From Polymyxa betae (lineage: Eukaryota > Endomyxa > Phytomyxea > Plasmodiophorida > Plasmodiophoridae): a stretch of DNA of 64,000 bases. Below the pieces are notes generated by a model. The model was given only the letters and a program-made list of their open reading frames with translations. It did not search any database and was not told the origin of the DNA. Of this stretch, positions 23,345 through 34,902 are shown piece after piece (the stretch's first letter is position 1; every line of letters begins with the position of its first letter). Position numbers and translations under genes: made by a program. Where the stretch lies: NCBI GenBank assembly GCA_003693705.1, contig RBZT01000684.1, positions 1-64,000 on the forward strand, in the 5' to 3' direction.

Positions 23345-23542
23345 TTATCTGTCTAAACAGCGTAGATTACTTAGTCTGTTGTCTCTGCGATCACGATTTA
23401 TGTGATCTATCTCCTTCAATCGCCGTGAATTCGGTAACCACTGCTTACAAACGAGCCGGTGGATGTAGTGATTGCGCTTCCGCCCGTTCTTATACAGAGA
23501 CACTCGTGAGTATCCGTCTTCTCTTTTCCAGGGTTTTATCAC
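23345..23542 (-). pseudogene. HNH endonuclease core (truncated HNH_3-type)
   Basis: The 65-residue frame has the HNH_3 signature: DGYSRVSLYKNGRKR, then HRLVCKQWLPNS, then EIDHINRDRRDNRLSNLRC, with His-Asn-Asn positions of the metal finger in IDHIN and DNRLSNL. In free-standing homing-type nucleases of phages and giant viruses this core is preceded by a NUMOD4 segment and followed by more residues. Here a TGA stands just upstream and the frame stops right after NLRC. The first codon is GTG, not ATG, so it is a fragment or an exon with unseen partners. Such genes cleave DNA to spread themselves. Confidence 0.65.
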
Positions 23543-23712
23543 TATTCAATCGGCGTTTTTGATAATTCCTCTTTTACTTTCCGCCGTCATCTTGTTGTAA
23601 AATGACACGATTATGCCGAACATCGCCGTCAGAACAACCTGTAGTGAAACCAATAAACACCACAGTGATGACGCTACCGCATAAACAATCTTACCAATTT
23701 TGATAAGAAAAA

Positions 23713-24500
23713 TTAATAAAGTTGGTGAGCAAGTATGAAATCAAAAGTAGAACCACGATTTTTTCGTAGATTCCCGTGCTTTGCAGAAACCAAGTATTCG
23801 TCCAGTTTATAGGACGCTAGGTTTCCATGATCGAGTAGTTGAATGACCATCTCCTCATCGCCAGGTGTTAACCAGATTTCAACTTGATTTCTGAACCGGT
23901 GCAAAACCCGCTCATAATCGTAACGTAAGTTTTAAGTCCGAACTTTGAACTGAAGTTCTCAGTGCGGGCTCAACCGGGATGCGGACTTGAGAAATATTAG
24001 GGGCGATATCAAAAAATTACTAGGGGGTATCAAACTTGCGCATTCCGACGCTTTAAATGTCGAATTTAAAGCACCTCGGCAGGTGCTTTTAAAAAATTAA
24101 AGCGCTTTAATTTTTTGTGAGAAGCCAACTTTGATACCCCTACTATTTATAATTGTATTCAATATATTTGCAAGATCTCTATGATTTTTTTTATCGATAA
24201 TATGTAACTGCGCCCGATAAGTGGTAACCTTGCTCTAACACTCGACATTGTTATAGTCGGTTGCTGGGCATAACGTCGTCAGCCTGTCTTGGTGCCGTAA
24301 GTACACCTTGACGGGATGCAGCTCGTCCAGCTGTGTCGATGCCAGCAGCTGCTTCAATACTACCAGGGACACCTGATAGGCGTCCTCCGATACTCTACTC
24401 ACCATCAATCATTCCGCTTTTGTCATTGCCTTGAATACCTTAGCACTAAATCGACCGATTGAGCCGCCTCCTAGTCTATCAATCAGTATTATGGCAGGCA
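23713..24500 (-). pseudogene. Broken unknown reading frame interrupted by a MITE
   Basis: On the minus strand a frame opens MPAIILIDRLGGGSIGRF near 24,500 and runs, with a TGA near 24410 and a TAG near 24235, to the edge of the small TA-flanked element. Beyond the element, 23930-23713 is open again (HRFRNQVEIWLTPGDEEM, YKLDEYLVSAKHGNLRKN). Whether the two sides belong to one ancestral gene is inference. No family is recognised. Confidence 0.3.
24023..24140. mobile_element. 118-bp MITE with TA target duplication
   Basis: Ends GGGGGTATCAAACTTG (24023-24038) and CAACTTTGATACCCC (24126-24140) are inverted copies with one mismatch, flanked on both sides by TA (24021-24022, 24141-24142), as in Tc1/mariner-derived MITEs. 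The inside is almost all inverted repeats: a GCACCT-CGGC-AGGTGC stem at about 24071-24086 and a 26-bp perfect palindrome at 24091-24116 centred on AGCGCT. Confidence 0.75.
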
Positions 24501-24578
24501 TCTGGCGAGTTCAGAAAATGAGAACTTTTTAAGAGAAATAGGAAGTGTACAAACATCGCATGATCATCAAGAAACTCG

Positions 24579-25043
24579 TCAAAATGTGAAGCCAATTTTT
24601 ACTTGATGAATATCAGCTGGAAACAATTCTGATTCATTTCGAGCCAATCTTTGACGAAACACTTCAGCCGTTCTATTGCCTGTCAGCAATATGCTGCTTT
24701 CCACCGTCATGGCCGTATCTGAGATCGCATTCGATGTTGGTGTTTTTGCCGTTTTCGAAGACGGCGCCGACGACGATGCCTTCTGCGATTGCTGTACGAT
24801 CGCAATCACAACGAACACGATCGCCATCGTCACGATCAACACGATCACCAACGTGCAAATCGATTCCGCATCCAATCGGCTTCGCGCTTTGGGCGCTTCG
24901 ATCTCCGCCCTCTGTATAATCTGGCTCTGCGGGAACGAGTTCAGGAAGGCTGGCCGCTCGCCCGACTCCAGATTGATGATCTCGATGGAAAGCGACCGCT
25001 GTCGCTGTCGCAGCTCAGAGGAGCCATGCTCGTCAGTCTCCAT
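24579..25043 (-). CDS. Single-pass membrane protein, unknown
   Basis: One exon of about 154 codons starting METDEHGSSEL at 25043. A polar N-terminal 60 residues is followed by a strong helix (CTLVIVLIVTMAIVFVVIAI, about residues 62-83) and a Ser/Thr-rich C-terminal part with one N-glycosylation-type site (NRTAEV) and another (NESELF). Without a signal peptide, a type II orientation fits. It is divergent from the G-alpha gene, with about 160 bp between start codons. No family recognised. Confidence 0.6.
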   Translation of the reverse strand: METDEHGSSELRQRQRSLSIEIINLESGERPAFLNSFPQSQIIQRAEIEAPKARSRLDAESICTLVIVLIVTMAIVFVVIAIVQQSQKASSSAPSSKTAKTPTSNAISDTAMTVESSILLTGNRTAEVFRQRLARNESELFPADIHQVKIGFTF

Positions 25044-25203
25044 CAAAATCTCATTGACTCACCAAGATTTTTTTGTCTTCTGTTAGAAAAATAAAACGGA
25101 GCGGATTGCATAATGGCGACCGTCAGCGATAGGATTAGTTACAGCCGTTGACGACATGATGGCGAGCACCCCGTCGTCATCCACATAATATCTTTCATCA
25201 TCA

Positions 25204-26522
25204 ATGGGCGCCTGTCTATCAGCGGCCGGGAATCGCCATCCCGCCGGCAACCACGCCCATGCTCAGCTGCCTACTTTCCGCGTCTTGATTCTCGGTCCAG
25301 TTTCATCTCTGTTCCGTCGCATTTGGTCTCTGATCGCTCATAGGATCGGGCGAGAGCGGTAAGAGCACGATTACGAAGCAGATTCGGCGAAGTCAGAATG
25401 GCATGCAGCTGACCGATTTCGAGAAGTCGCAAACTCAGATCGCTTTATGCCATGTTGGTCGCTCGCCTTACTTTTATCGCTGTTGATAACGAGATCTGCA
25501 CAGAACACGTTGGAATGTCTTCGATCGATCGTCAAATCGATGCAGCAGTTCGGTCTGGCTCCGGACCCGAAGTTCGCCGAGACGGTTCGCCTGACCAGCG
25601 TTGAGCTCAACGATGAATCGCAGCCGGTTCTGTCGGACGCTCTGGTCCAGGCCGCCGCCGAATTCCTCAAATCGGAGGCGGTGAAGAGCTTCATGACGAC
25701 ACATCGCAATCAGTTCTGGATACTCGATGCCCATCCTTATTACTTCAACCATATGAGCAGAATCGCCCCTCGCCCTTATGAATATGCAGACGAAGATTTC
25801 ATTTTCGCTCGGGTGCGTTTCTACTTGGAGCGAAACGCTTTCTGAATTTTAGATTTTTATCGAATTATTGAGAGATTTTTTTTAAAGATTGTTATAGGTG
25901 AAGACATCTGGTGTTGTACAGACTACAATTGAGGTTCCGAATTCGTTCAATCCCGCACTTCGGCATCGCGTTATCAATTATGAAATGATCGACGTCGCCG
26001 GCCAGAGAAGCGAACGCCGAAAATGGTAAAATTGTCTTTACCAGATTTCGAGACTTTTTATCTCGAGTCTTCTGCTAAAATCAGTGCGATAGGATTCAGT
26101 ATTTCGATAATGTCGATGCGATCACGTTCGTCGTGAACCTGGCCGGATACGCGACACGAATGTTTGAAGACGATCACACGCTGCGGATGAACGATGAGCT
26201 GTCGCTGTTCAAGCAGGTCGTGGGCAATCCGATCTTCAAGGATAACCACATCTTCCTGGTTCTGAACAAGAAAGATATCTTCGAAGAGCTGCTTCGCCAC
26301 ATTCCGCTGAAGACCTGCTTCCCCGAATACGACGGACCCGAATGCGATGTTGGCGAAGCATTGTCGTTCGTTTCGCGGAAATTCAAGTCCATGATGCCGG
26401 GAGGACAGACCAAACGCCTTACGGTGTTCTACATGTCGGCGCGAGTACGGCGCGAGGTCAAATGCGCCTTCGACGACATCTTTAAACACATTTTTATGCA
26501 CGCCCAGAAGAGGCTTCAATGA
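25204..26522 (+). CDS. Heterotrimeric G-protein alpha subunit
   Basis: G-alpha relays signals from 7TM receptors by a GTP cycle at the inner plasma membrane. Exons 25204-25294, 25344-25453, 25504-25812, 25898 to about 26026 and about 26091-26522 join in phase. The N-terminus MGACLSAAG has Gly2 for myristate and Cys4 for palmitate. G1 is GSGESGKST, switch I is ARVKTSGVVQTT, G3 is DVAGQRSERRKW, and G4 is LVLNKKDIFEE followed by FPEYDGPE. Odd points: the first Gly of DVGGQ is Ala, the usual TCAT motif near the C-terminus reads SARV, and the tail ends HAQKRLQ, unlike any classic receptor-coupling tail. The helical domain (LECLRSIVKSMQQF onward) is complete. Confidence 0.92.
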
Positions 26523-26547
26523 ACACCAATGCAAACGGCTTTTTTAT

Positions 26548-27267
26548 TCAATCAATCATTTGGAAATCGCAGACGCTTGGCATGTGGAACTTGGCCAGGA
26601 GCTTCTCGGCGATCTCGTCAGCCTTCGCTTTGCCCATCAAGGCGGCCGTGAGCGACAGGCCGAACTGGATGGCGGTTCCCGGGCCGCGGCTCGTGATGAC
26701 ATGATTCGAGATGACGACCTCATGAGGGTCGCCCATCTTCGGCATCACACAATTATCCAAACGGTCAGCGAATGCCGGATAACAAGTCGCTTTGCGATTC
26801 TGTAGCATTCCGTGTTTCTAAGGCCACGATTAGCGATTTTGAGATTCGAGAATTGGTAATCGCTTGAATCGAAAGCAAACCTGTAGAACGTTGAATGGAG
26901 CAGCACAAATGGCGCCGATAAAGCGATTGTCGTGCTGTTGCGTCTTCAACATGCCGATGAGCGTTTGCGATTCGGCGAGATTGGCGCTGCCTCTGCCGCC
27001 CGGGACAACGATGCAGTCGAAGATCTTGCTGCGGACGTCCTCGATCGTGGCATCGGCGACGATCTTGACGCCCTGGGCCAGCGTCACCGTCGTCGACTGG
27101 GCGCAGGACGCGATCGTGACGTCGATGCCGGCGCGGCGCAGGATGTCGATCGGAGCGATCAGCTCGATCTCTTCGTTGCCGTCGGTGATAGCAACCAGAA
27201 CCTGTTTCTTGACCATGGCGTAATGACGACGTCCAACAACTGTGGTAAATATGCGACGGGCCAGCAT
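26548..27267 (-). CDS. DJ-1/PARK7-family protein
   Basis: DJ-1 proteins are small glutamine-amidotransferase-like folds acting in redox protection and deglycation. Exon 1 (27267-26881) and exon 2 (26799-26548) give 212 residues. The core starts KKQVLVAITDGNEEIE, with the conserved Glu, and has the nucleophile elbow FIGAICAAPF with its reactive Cys. Exon 2 carries KATCYPAFADRL, VVISNHVITSRGPGTAIQF and a C-terminal helix. An N-terminal extension MLARRIFTTVVGRRHYA looks like a mitochondrial targeting peptide; a second Met just before VKKQVLV could give a cytosolic form. It converges on the G-alpha gene with 25 bp between stop codons. Confidence 0.9.
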
Positions 27268-27598
27268 GATCTGGGGCGGACCCTGGACCAACCAAGTTCA
27301 CTTGAACTACTGTCGGCCGTCCCGGAATGTTCTCTTCGAGCTGTCTGGAGCGCTACGTGGCTTTCTCTTCAATCGGGATTTCTATCAGCTGTCTGTTCTC
27401 GTAAAAACTTTTGTATTTCTGTAAAATTCGAAATCCGCGCCTCATCCTGCCTTCATTGCCAGAACAGTTCCAATTCCTCATTACTACTGCACTCTCTCAT
27501 TAGTTCGAAATCTGATTCCTGTTCTTGCTGAGGATCGCTTGGAACCTGGCAGGCAGCATGTTATCGTGATCGCCGGGCCTCTCTACCGATCAACTGCA

Positions 27599-29564
27599 TC
27601 AGCACGTCGAAATGACGCGATCCAGTACGGAATCCATGCGGGCGTTCTTGGTCTGAGCTTCTTTCAAGGCGTCGTCAGCCTCAGCCAGGCGCAGCTTCAG
27701 ACGCTGGATTTCGGCGTTCTCCTGACGTCGAAGCTGCTTCAGACGGTCGGCTTCGAGGCGCAGATCTCTCGACACCGAATCGATATCGTTCTTCCAAGTA
27801 TGATACCTAGAGCGTCCAATGGGTCAGTACGTCCCCGAGCTCCCAACCAAGGTCCTGCACCACCGACCAGGTTATCTGCGCTGCCAGTTTGCGCTCATGG
27901 TTGGAGACCGTATCGATCAGGCTTTGAAGTTCCCTGCGAAGTCTGTCGTTCTCAATTTGTAAGGCATCCGACTGTGATAGAATGTCATGTTGGGATGGCG
28001 ACCATCACTCAGCGAAGATTAGAAATTTTGAAAAGAAACAGGAAAAAATTTAAAGTTCAAGAAGAAACTGGAAAACATTAGATTTTAAGAAGAAACCTGA
28101 AAAATAAAAATTTTAAGAAGAAAATGGAACACATTTCTGCAATGACGTTACACCAACTCGAAAGAAAAGCGTAAAAAGACAATACAGAACCCATTCGTGT
28201 TAATACTTTGTGTATGAGATCGGCATTCGAGCTCTGCACATTCTGTAGCCGGGCCTGGATAGCATCACGTTCAGCGGCGATCTCTGCGATCGCCTTCTTC
28301 ATCGACTTGGCCGAATCCAGCTGCTGTTGCAGCTCGTCTCGCGTTGCTTGCAGACCGGTGATCTGGGCGGCGAACCGAACCCGATCGGTCTCCGCCTGCT
28401 GGCGCTGCATTCGCAGCTCGGCCGTACTGGCTCGTTCGGCAGCCAGGCTGCTCTCCAGCCGGCTGATTTTCGCCTGGTATCCGGCGATATCCTCCTGCTG
28501 CGCCTCCATCTGCCGAAATCATCCAAATTACAAGAAGCGACAGGCAGGAGGATGAGCGAAGCCGTACTTTCCCATGCAGGTCTTGCATCGCCGCCCCGAA
28601 CGATTTGGTTTCGTGCGCTGCAGTGACGACCCGATCAACAGCTATGCAATGGGCCAGCAAGCATCACGTACCAGCCTGATTCTGACGGTCGAGATTGTCG
28701 CGAAGCAGAGTCTGGACCTCACCGAGCTGGGCCCGGAACCCGTTCAGCTCGCTGTTCTTCTCGACCAGCTGATCTTCCAGGGCTCGAACCTGACCAACCA
28801 ATACGATCAACAAATACGAAACAAGATCACAGAAACGGATTCCTCAATGCAACGTTCAAGGACGGGACCATAGCAAATAGTGATGAAGAAACGACCTTGG
28901 AGGTTAACCTGGCATTGTCGCGTTTCAGGCAGAGAGTTTCGATATCTCCATTGCTGGTGCTGGTCTCAGCAGCCGTCATCGAATCTCGCACCTTCCCATA
29001 CTGATCGGAGCGCAGACGTCGTTTCAAGAGGCGGATCTGCTCCTGGGCGTCTTCCAACGCGCGTTTATGGTAGCTGCTGGAGCTTCCCAGACGCAACTGT
29101 CGATTAGCCTCGGTGAGGCGGTCGACCAGATCGCGAACCTTCTGCTCGTAGGCAGCGGCGGCCTCGCTCCAGCGCTTCTCCTTCGCCCGCCACATCGCCT
29201 CCATCTCCATTGTTTTCGCCTGCAGGTCTTCGCAGGCTTTCGCTAACAAAGCGCGATGTCCAAGCCAGGCTTTGGAATCGTCATCGAGGGTTTTCAGCTT
29301 CGCCAGGCTTTCGGCTTTGTCTTCGACCGCCTGGCGGAGCAGCTTTTCGAGTTCAAGAGCGCGTTCGCGTTCTCGCTCGAGATCGCATTTGATGGTGAGA
29401 GAGTTGTGGCGTTCGGCGAACAGCTGGTCGTTCAGACTGGCGTTCTCTGTGGAGAGATCGTCCAGCGTTCGCTGCAGATTGGTTGTCGATCTGGTCGGAG
29501 TGATCGAGATCTCCGGTAAATATCGGCGAGGGATAGCGTCGGCGCTTACATTGCTACCGGACAT
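27599..29564 (-). CDS. Long coiled-coil protein
   Basis: The ATG at 29564 (MSGSNVSADAIPRRY) opens a chain of heptad-rich exons: LQRTLDDLSTENASLNDQLF, then ALEDAQEQIRLLKRRL, VRALEDQLVEKNSELNGF, MEAQQEDIAGYQAKISRLE, ALQIENDRLRRELQSLID and DSVSRDLRLEADRLKQLRRQ, ending RVISTC at 27599. A tiny exon (HETKSFGAAMQDLHGK, near 28575-28625) joins in phase between two introns. The product is about 450-500 residues, almost entirely coiled coil, as in centrosomal, basal-body or trafficking scaffolds. I cannot assign a family. The exon near 28100-28200 is uncertain. Confidence 0.65.
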
Positions 29565-29739
29565 CTATGGTCATGGGCCTGCAGATGACGACAACGACCG
29601 AACAGGCTAAAGGGGAGATCGTTCGTGGTTCGATCCGATTGTGACGGGATAGACAGATCATGGCGTCCCAACGAACCTGGATTTTTGCATAATGTGGGAA
29701 TATTTTTCGCGGTCTCTTTTTTATGCAGCAATCGAACCT

Positions 29740-30100
29740 ACAGCTGAGCCAGCAAATACCCAATTGGACGCCTCAATACCTGCCTCCAGCAGCTAAGCAA
29801 AACTAAATCGTCTCCGAGACTTGCTATTTTCGGAATAGGAACTTCCATCAGCGAACTTCCATCATCTTCTCGATTGAGGAGTGATGATTGATTTGAAGGA
29901 CGGTTGCAGAGGAAATACTCGTCATAGTCAGAAAGCTGATTAAGTTTCTCAGTATTAATGAGTCAGATAATACAACCATAGGTTGAAGGGTCCATTGCAC
30001 CAACATCGTATTCAATTTTTCTTGTTTAAACCCGGCCGACTCCTGTAGTTGCAAATGCCACCGGTCAGTATCAACGAACGAAGCCCCTATCAATGACGAA
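29740..30100 (-). other. Coding-like stretch, unresolved
   Basis: Within the 800-bp gap between two minus-strand genes, one frame is open over about 65 codons (EYFLCNRPSNQSSLL, EVPIPKIASLGDDLVLL) down to about 29745, and another over about 80 codons from 30093. Neither has an ATG or a matching splice. It may be a small gene or UTR. Confidence 0.2.
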
Positions 30101-30363
30101 GCACATGGACTATGAATTTACTTAGAAACGGCAAAAGAGCCAGATGATTCTGTTCAGCGAAATAGTATTCTTATCCAAGCAACTGCACTCAAAAATCATG
30201 AGTTAAGTTTATCAAGATTGAGATTGACAAGAAAACATTACTGTTGTGAATTTCTCTCGCGCTCTCATCATGCCAGGTTTCAAGACATGCTAAGCAAGCA
30301 ATAGGTTGGAACGTGTTTCCAATTTAGCAACACATCAGAAGAAACTCGGGAACTTGTACACGC

Positions 30364-31672
30364 TCATTCGACTTCGTCACTTGCTTCAATTTGAGCAACG
30401 GCATGTAGTGCAATGCTGGGATTAGGGTCAGTGAACAATGATGACCATTCTAATACAGAATCAAGTGTAGGACGATCCTCTTGAGATGGCATCGTCATGG
30501 CCTTGACGGTTGTTGCAACGTTTGGCCACATTTTCGTCCAATGCTCCGAAAACGAACGTTTTCGGACATCGTTAAAGGCCAAAGCGCGCTCCATCCCAGT
30601 ACTAAACATCGTAAACAACTCCATTAAACACAGTCCGAGCGAGTAGACATCCGATTTCGTCGAACAATTCTGAGAGTCTTGTTTGCATTCCGGAGCGGCA
30701 TAAGATTCGGTGCCAAAATACCCTGATGAATCGCCTTTAACGATTTGTCCGTTGTCTCGGCTGGAACCGAAATCGCTAATCTTGAACACCTGCTTGCCAT
30801 TGTGTAGGCAATTCTCAGGCTTAACATCCAAATGCAAGAGCCCATTGCTATGAAGGTGCCGAAGACCTTTTATCATCTGACTGAATATATGAACTGCATA
30901 AGGCGGGTCAACATCCGTTCTGTTTTGTAGCCAGGAACGCAAGCTACCATGACAATGTTCCATTTGAATGTATAAAACTTGCGATGCCTCAGAGAAGCTG
31001 TCCATTAGGGACGAAGCAGAATTCGAGCTGGAGCCAGAGTTCTGGTGCAGATCTGTCTTAACGTAGCTTTTAAGAAAACTACTCATTGTGGTCGATGCGC
31101 TTTCCATCCAGCTCGAGAAGTATCTAATCACATTTTTGTGTGGAGGAAGCCGGGCCATAGTGCGAACTTCGTTGAGAGCTTCAGGCAGTTCCTTCCCGAA
31201 TGGAATGCATTTAACCTATCCATAAATCAACCAATCCGAATGCAGCTCTGTTATTATCGCCTACAGCATATGTCTGCATGTCAAGTTTGTTCAAAGCTGA
31301 GCAGACAATCCCATAAGATCCTCGGCCAAGATAATTAATCAATTTGAAATCCGCCGCAAATCGTGACGTTTCATAGGTACGAGATCCAGAGGAAGACCTT
31401 GATCGGATATGATTTGCCGCTGGAAACGACGAAGCAGAGCTACTATCGCAGACAGAGATCGTCGGCTGAGGAACGAAGGTCTCCGACCCAGTTGTCGCTA
31501 TGCAATTTGCCAATACCTGCCGGCCATGAGAGGCACCGACAATGCATAGTCGTGAAATTGCCGACCTTGTCAACATCGATGAGCGGTATAATGACCAGGT
31601 TGATGAACGGTATGAAGACCAGGCTTACCTGACGACAATGAAGGGTACTAGACGAGGGATCTCCCACCCCAT
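30364..31672 (-). CDS. eIF2-alpha-kinase-like protein kinase
   Basis: Three exons (31672-31629, 31565-31265, 31215-30364) give 398 residues. The kinase core has a Gly loop LGRGSYGIV, the ATP Lys in YAVKC, an alpha-C Glu in EALNEVRTMARL, the catalytic loop LLHLDVKPEN, ISDFG and YAAPE. Two features point to the PEK/GCN2/HRI group that phosphorylates eIF2-alpha in stress: the LYIQMEHCHGSLRSWL step after a Ser-rich insert, and ELFTMFSTGMERALAFNDVR, which matches the PFSTxMERxxxLxDVR block of that group. Against it, HLD resembles WEE1/MYT1. No regulatory domain (RWD, HisRS, heme or lumenal) is visible and the N-terminus is only about 70 residues, so the activating signal is unknown. Confidence 0.75.
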
Positions 31673-31923
31673 TTGGTGGCCCCGTCAATCACACCACCTG
31701 GCTGCGCGCACCATCGCACCACTCATCAAGTCGTTGACGTGGCACATGCAGTGAGGCGACGCGACGCACAGGCAACCGTTTGGTCACAACTCGACTGTGA
31801 AGACCCTAACTGAAGATCTTGACACAGTAATCTGATACGGCCATACTACAGCACCATACATACGAATGAGGCACTGTATACTGAAAGGCAAGCAACAAGC
31901 AATTACATTGTGATAAAACGGAT

Positions 31924-34697
31924 TTATTTCCGTTTGCCTTTGGTCCGCTTTTGGCCTTTGCTCTTGGTCTTCTTTGCAGTCAAGCGCTCGTTCATTTTCG
32001 CTTTCTTCTTTCGCTCCTTGTTGATCTGTTCGGGAGCCTTCAGCTCGTTTCGCGGACGTTTGCCGTTCGTGTTTCTAGCAATCACCGGCGGCGCGTCTTG
32101 TGCAGCTTCCATTCTGTTGGCGAATCTACCTCCGGCTTTGTTTAGCAAACCTCTCTTACGATCCCTACCGGGATCCTCACAAGTTCCAACCTGCAAGTGT
32201 TTATGAGCCAAAATGCCTCAGAATACCACGAAACAAAGAGAGTTACCTGTGGAATGCGTTTCTTGCTCTTAGAGCACCACTTTTCATACGCATCCGTGGC
32301 CTTCTTCTTATGATCGATCTTGGCTCCAGACTCATTTCGCATATTGCCATCATCACCCATACGAACATATTTCTTCTTTTTCTGATCCCATCGACGAATG
32401 GATTTGAGATTCCTCATGGTTTCCAAGTCATCTCCATCAACTTCGACCATCAAGTCATTTAGAGTTGCCGGCTTCTGGTTGGATCTGCCTGATCCTTCGA
32501 GGGCTATCTGAGTTTCATTCGTTCCGGCTTTAACATAATGAGCCTCGTCGCTGTAGATTGAATCAGCATCAAGCGAGCTTCAAAAAGGAAGCCTGCATAC
32601 CGGAAATTAGCGCGAAATTCGGGAATCTGCGAAGATTCGATTTTTTTCTGATGGTTGGCCTTCAGATGCTCGTGGACTCCTCTGATGTCCTTCATGACTT
32701 GATCTTGTTTACCGATTTCAAAAACAGTCCCTTCTGAATAAGATATCAGGCCATTATAGACCGAGGGCAACAGTCATGCATACTGGCTTTGAAAGAGCGA
32801 ATTCCCTCAATCATATCTTGATATTCGTTATAATCAGACGTTGTTGTAAGCTCAGCAAACAGAGGATGAACAGACATTGCCCTTAAACAGTATTGCGGCT
32901 CTTTAGCGACTACCGCCGACGACGGCGACGCGCCTGATCGCGTTTTACCTAAATTCCCATTTACATCGGCAATTTGATATAAAAAATGTACTATTCCTAC
33001 AGTATTGCTTGTAGGCACGAGTAGAGACGCGTTCCATTGATGAAAGGTCGGTATTGTGATCGATAGTACGACGGCAATATTCGACCTGTTCGTCTACAGG
33101 ACCAGAAGGCATGCAGCCGAACGTCGGAGGCGATGCACTGTCAGCAGAAGCTGGTTGCTGCGACGATTGGCCGGGCATACCCGTGCCAAGGTAGATGCAC
33201 AAATCGATCACATATGGCATCTCAGCCTATGGTGAGTTCAGCGAAACGCGCTCGAAACGAAACACAACCACTAACAGGTTCGACGACAGAAAAAGCACGA
33301 CCAGAGCGACCAGCACGAGCGACTCTCCCAACTCGATGAATAAATACTTTGGGTGAGCTCGGGAAGTGCAAGTTCACGACATTATCGAGAAGAGGCAAGT
33401 CTAAACCACGAGCGGCGACGTCAGTAACTACTAATATCTTGGCTTTTCCGGAACGAAATTTTCCAAGATTGATTTTTCGCGCTGAAGCATCCATTGCACC
33501 TAAAAGGTCTTAAGGACAATCTCATGGTGTTGCATATACAATGCTAACCATAGATAAGGGCAGATGAGAAGCCGGCCTCGCATAATAGCAAATGGATAAA
33601 CTCGACATGATGACGAGTGCAGGTAAAAACAATGGTCCGATCGTCACCGCTAATCGTATTCTTCATCAGATACATAAAAGCCCCGAGCTTTTGATCGGGA
33701 CGAATAGCAACGATATGGTTAGTAAGGTTCGGTGAAACTTGGGATTCGGCATCCAGCCTGACGATCTAGCACAAATTTGGTATCGGAAAGCAATAGCGAC
33801 ATTGCAATGCAAACCTCAGGGGACGTCAGACCGGCTTGAGTGAATTCAACCAGCATTCTAGGCATTGTCGCCGAAAACAACAAAGTCTGGCGAGTATCGG
33901 GCATCAGCTCTAAAATCTGACGCAGTTGAGCTGCGAATCCCTGTTATGGGTGCATCAGGGAAACTGCCATGCGACAACAAAAACATAATACCATTTCGAA
34001 CAACCTATCAGCTTCATCGAAAACCGCGAACTGAATTGTTTTCAAACTTAAACCGGTTGTCTGCAATCACTATTACGATCGATGCTACACTGTGTTTTGC
34101 CAAGCAGTACCTTGGCGATATGAGCTAATCGACCAGGTGTAGCAATGATGATATCAGGATTGTTAGCAAGAGCCTCAAACTGAGCCTCCATAGAGTCACC
34201 ACCCAGCAACAGGCAGTGACTCAGATCAGTAAACTTGGCTAAATCGCGAACATATTTTGAAGTCTGAAGTGCCAATTCGCTGAGATAGATCAGATAAAAT
34301 CGGAGTGATCATGTACAAGCAAGAATTACCGAGTCGGAGACAGAATTACGGCACGAGCACCAACTACGCTGGTATGACTTTGTAACTTCTCCAGAACCGG
34401 AATCAGGAATGCGGCTGTTTTACCACTTCCAGTTCGCGCCATAGCAACCATATCACGACCGCTCAATATTACAGGAATACATTTTCGCTGGATTGGGGTT
34501 GGGATCCGATAGCCTGAATTGTATCAACAAACAGCCCACATGATAGCTCCTCGATTCTTACCTTTTTTCATAACCGCTCTGAAAATTGAACCCGACAACC
34601 CAATACTTTCAAAGCCCCCACTGGAAGATTTACCTTTCTTCATCTTGCTTTTAGTCTGAGTTCGTTGAGCTTCTCGGCCCGTGTCCAAGCCATCCAT
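31924..34697 (-). CDS. DBP10: DEAD-box RNA helicase DDX54/Dbp10
   Basis: Dbp10/DDX54 remodels pre-60S ribosomal particles in the nucleolus. The protein starts [11 protein letters not shown]. The Q-motif region is [20 protein letters not shown], Walker A is ARTGSGKT, motif Ia SPTRELALQ, motif [13 protein letters not shown], motif [11 protein letters not shown], motif [14 protein letters not shown] and motif [15 protein letters not shown]. The C-terminal DBP10CT signature follows ([13 protein letters not shown], then [10 protein letters not shown]) and the tail is Lys/Arg-rich ([16 protein letters not shown]). Many short introns interrupt it. It shares a 205-bp divergent promoter with the androglobin-like gene. 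Confidence 0.9.
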
Positions 34698-34902
34698 TTC
34701 TGGCTAAATTGGCTTTTCGGGCAGACTTTCTGCTGAGGTTTCCTATCGACTATCGGACTCCGCCACGGAGTTGAAAACTTTGCAAAATTTTCACTGGATT
34801 TTCTGCCTTTTGATTAAGATCGTTTTTAATTCATTTGAAATATGCAAGTTTGTCGATATAAATAGCAAATTGCAAAATGACCAGTCTCAGTAGACGGTCA
34901 AC

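Noticed and set aside
26932-27531. Long Asp/Arg/Leu-rich plus-strand frame over the DJ-1 gene
   Set aside because: It is the antisense of a well-supported DJ-1 exon and has no ATG at its start.
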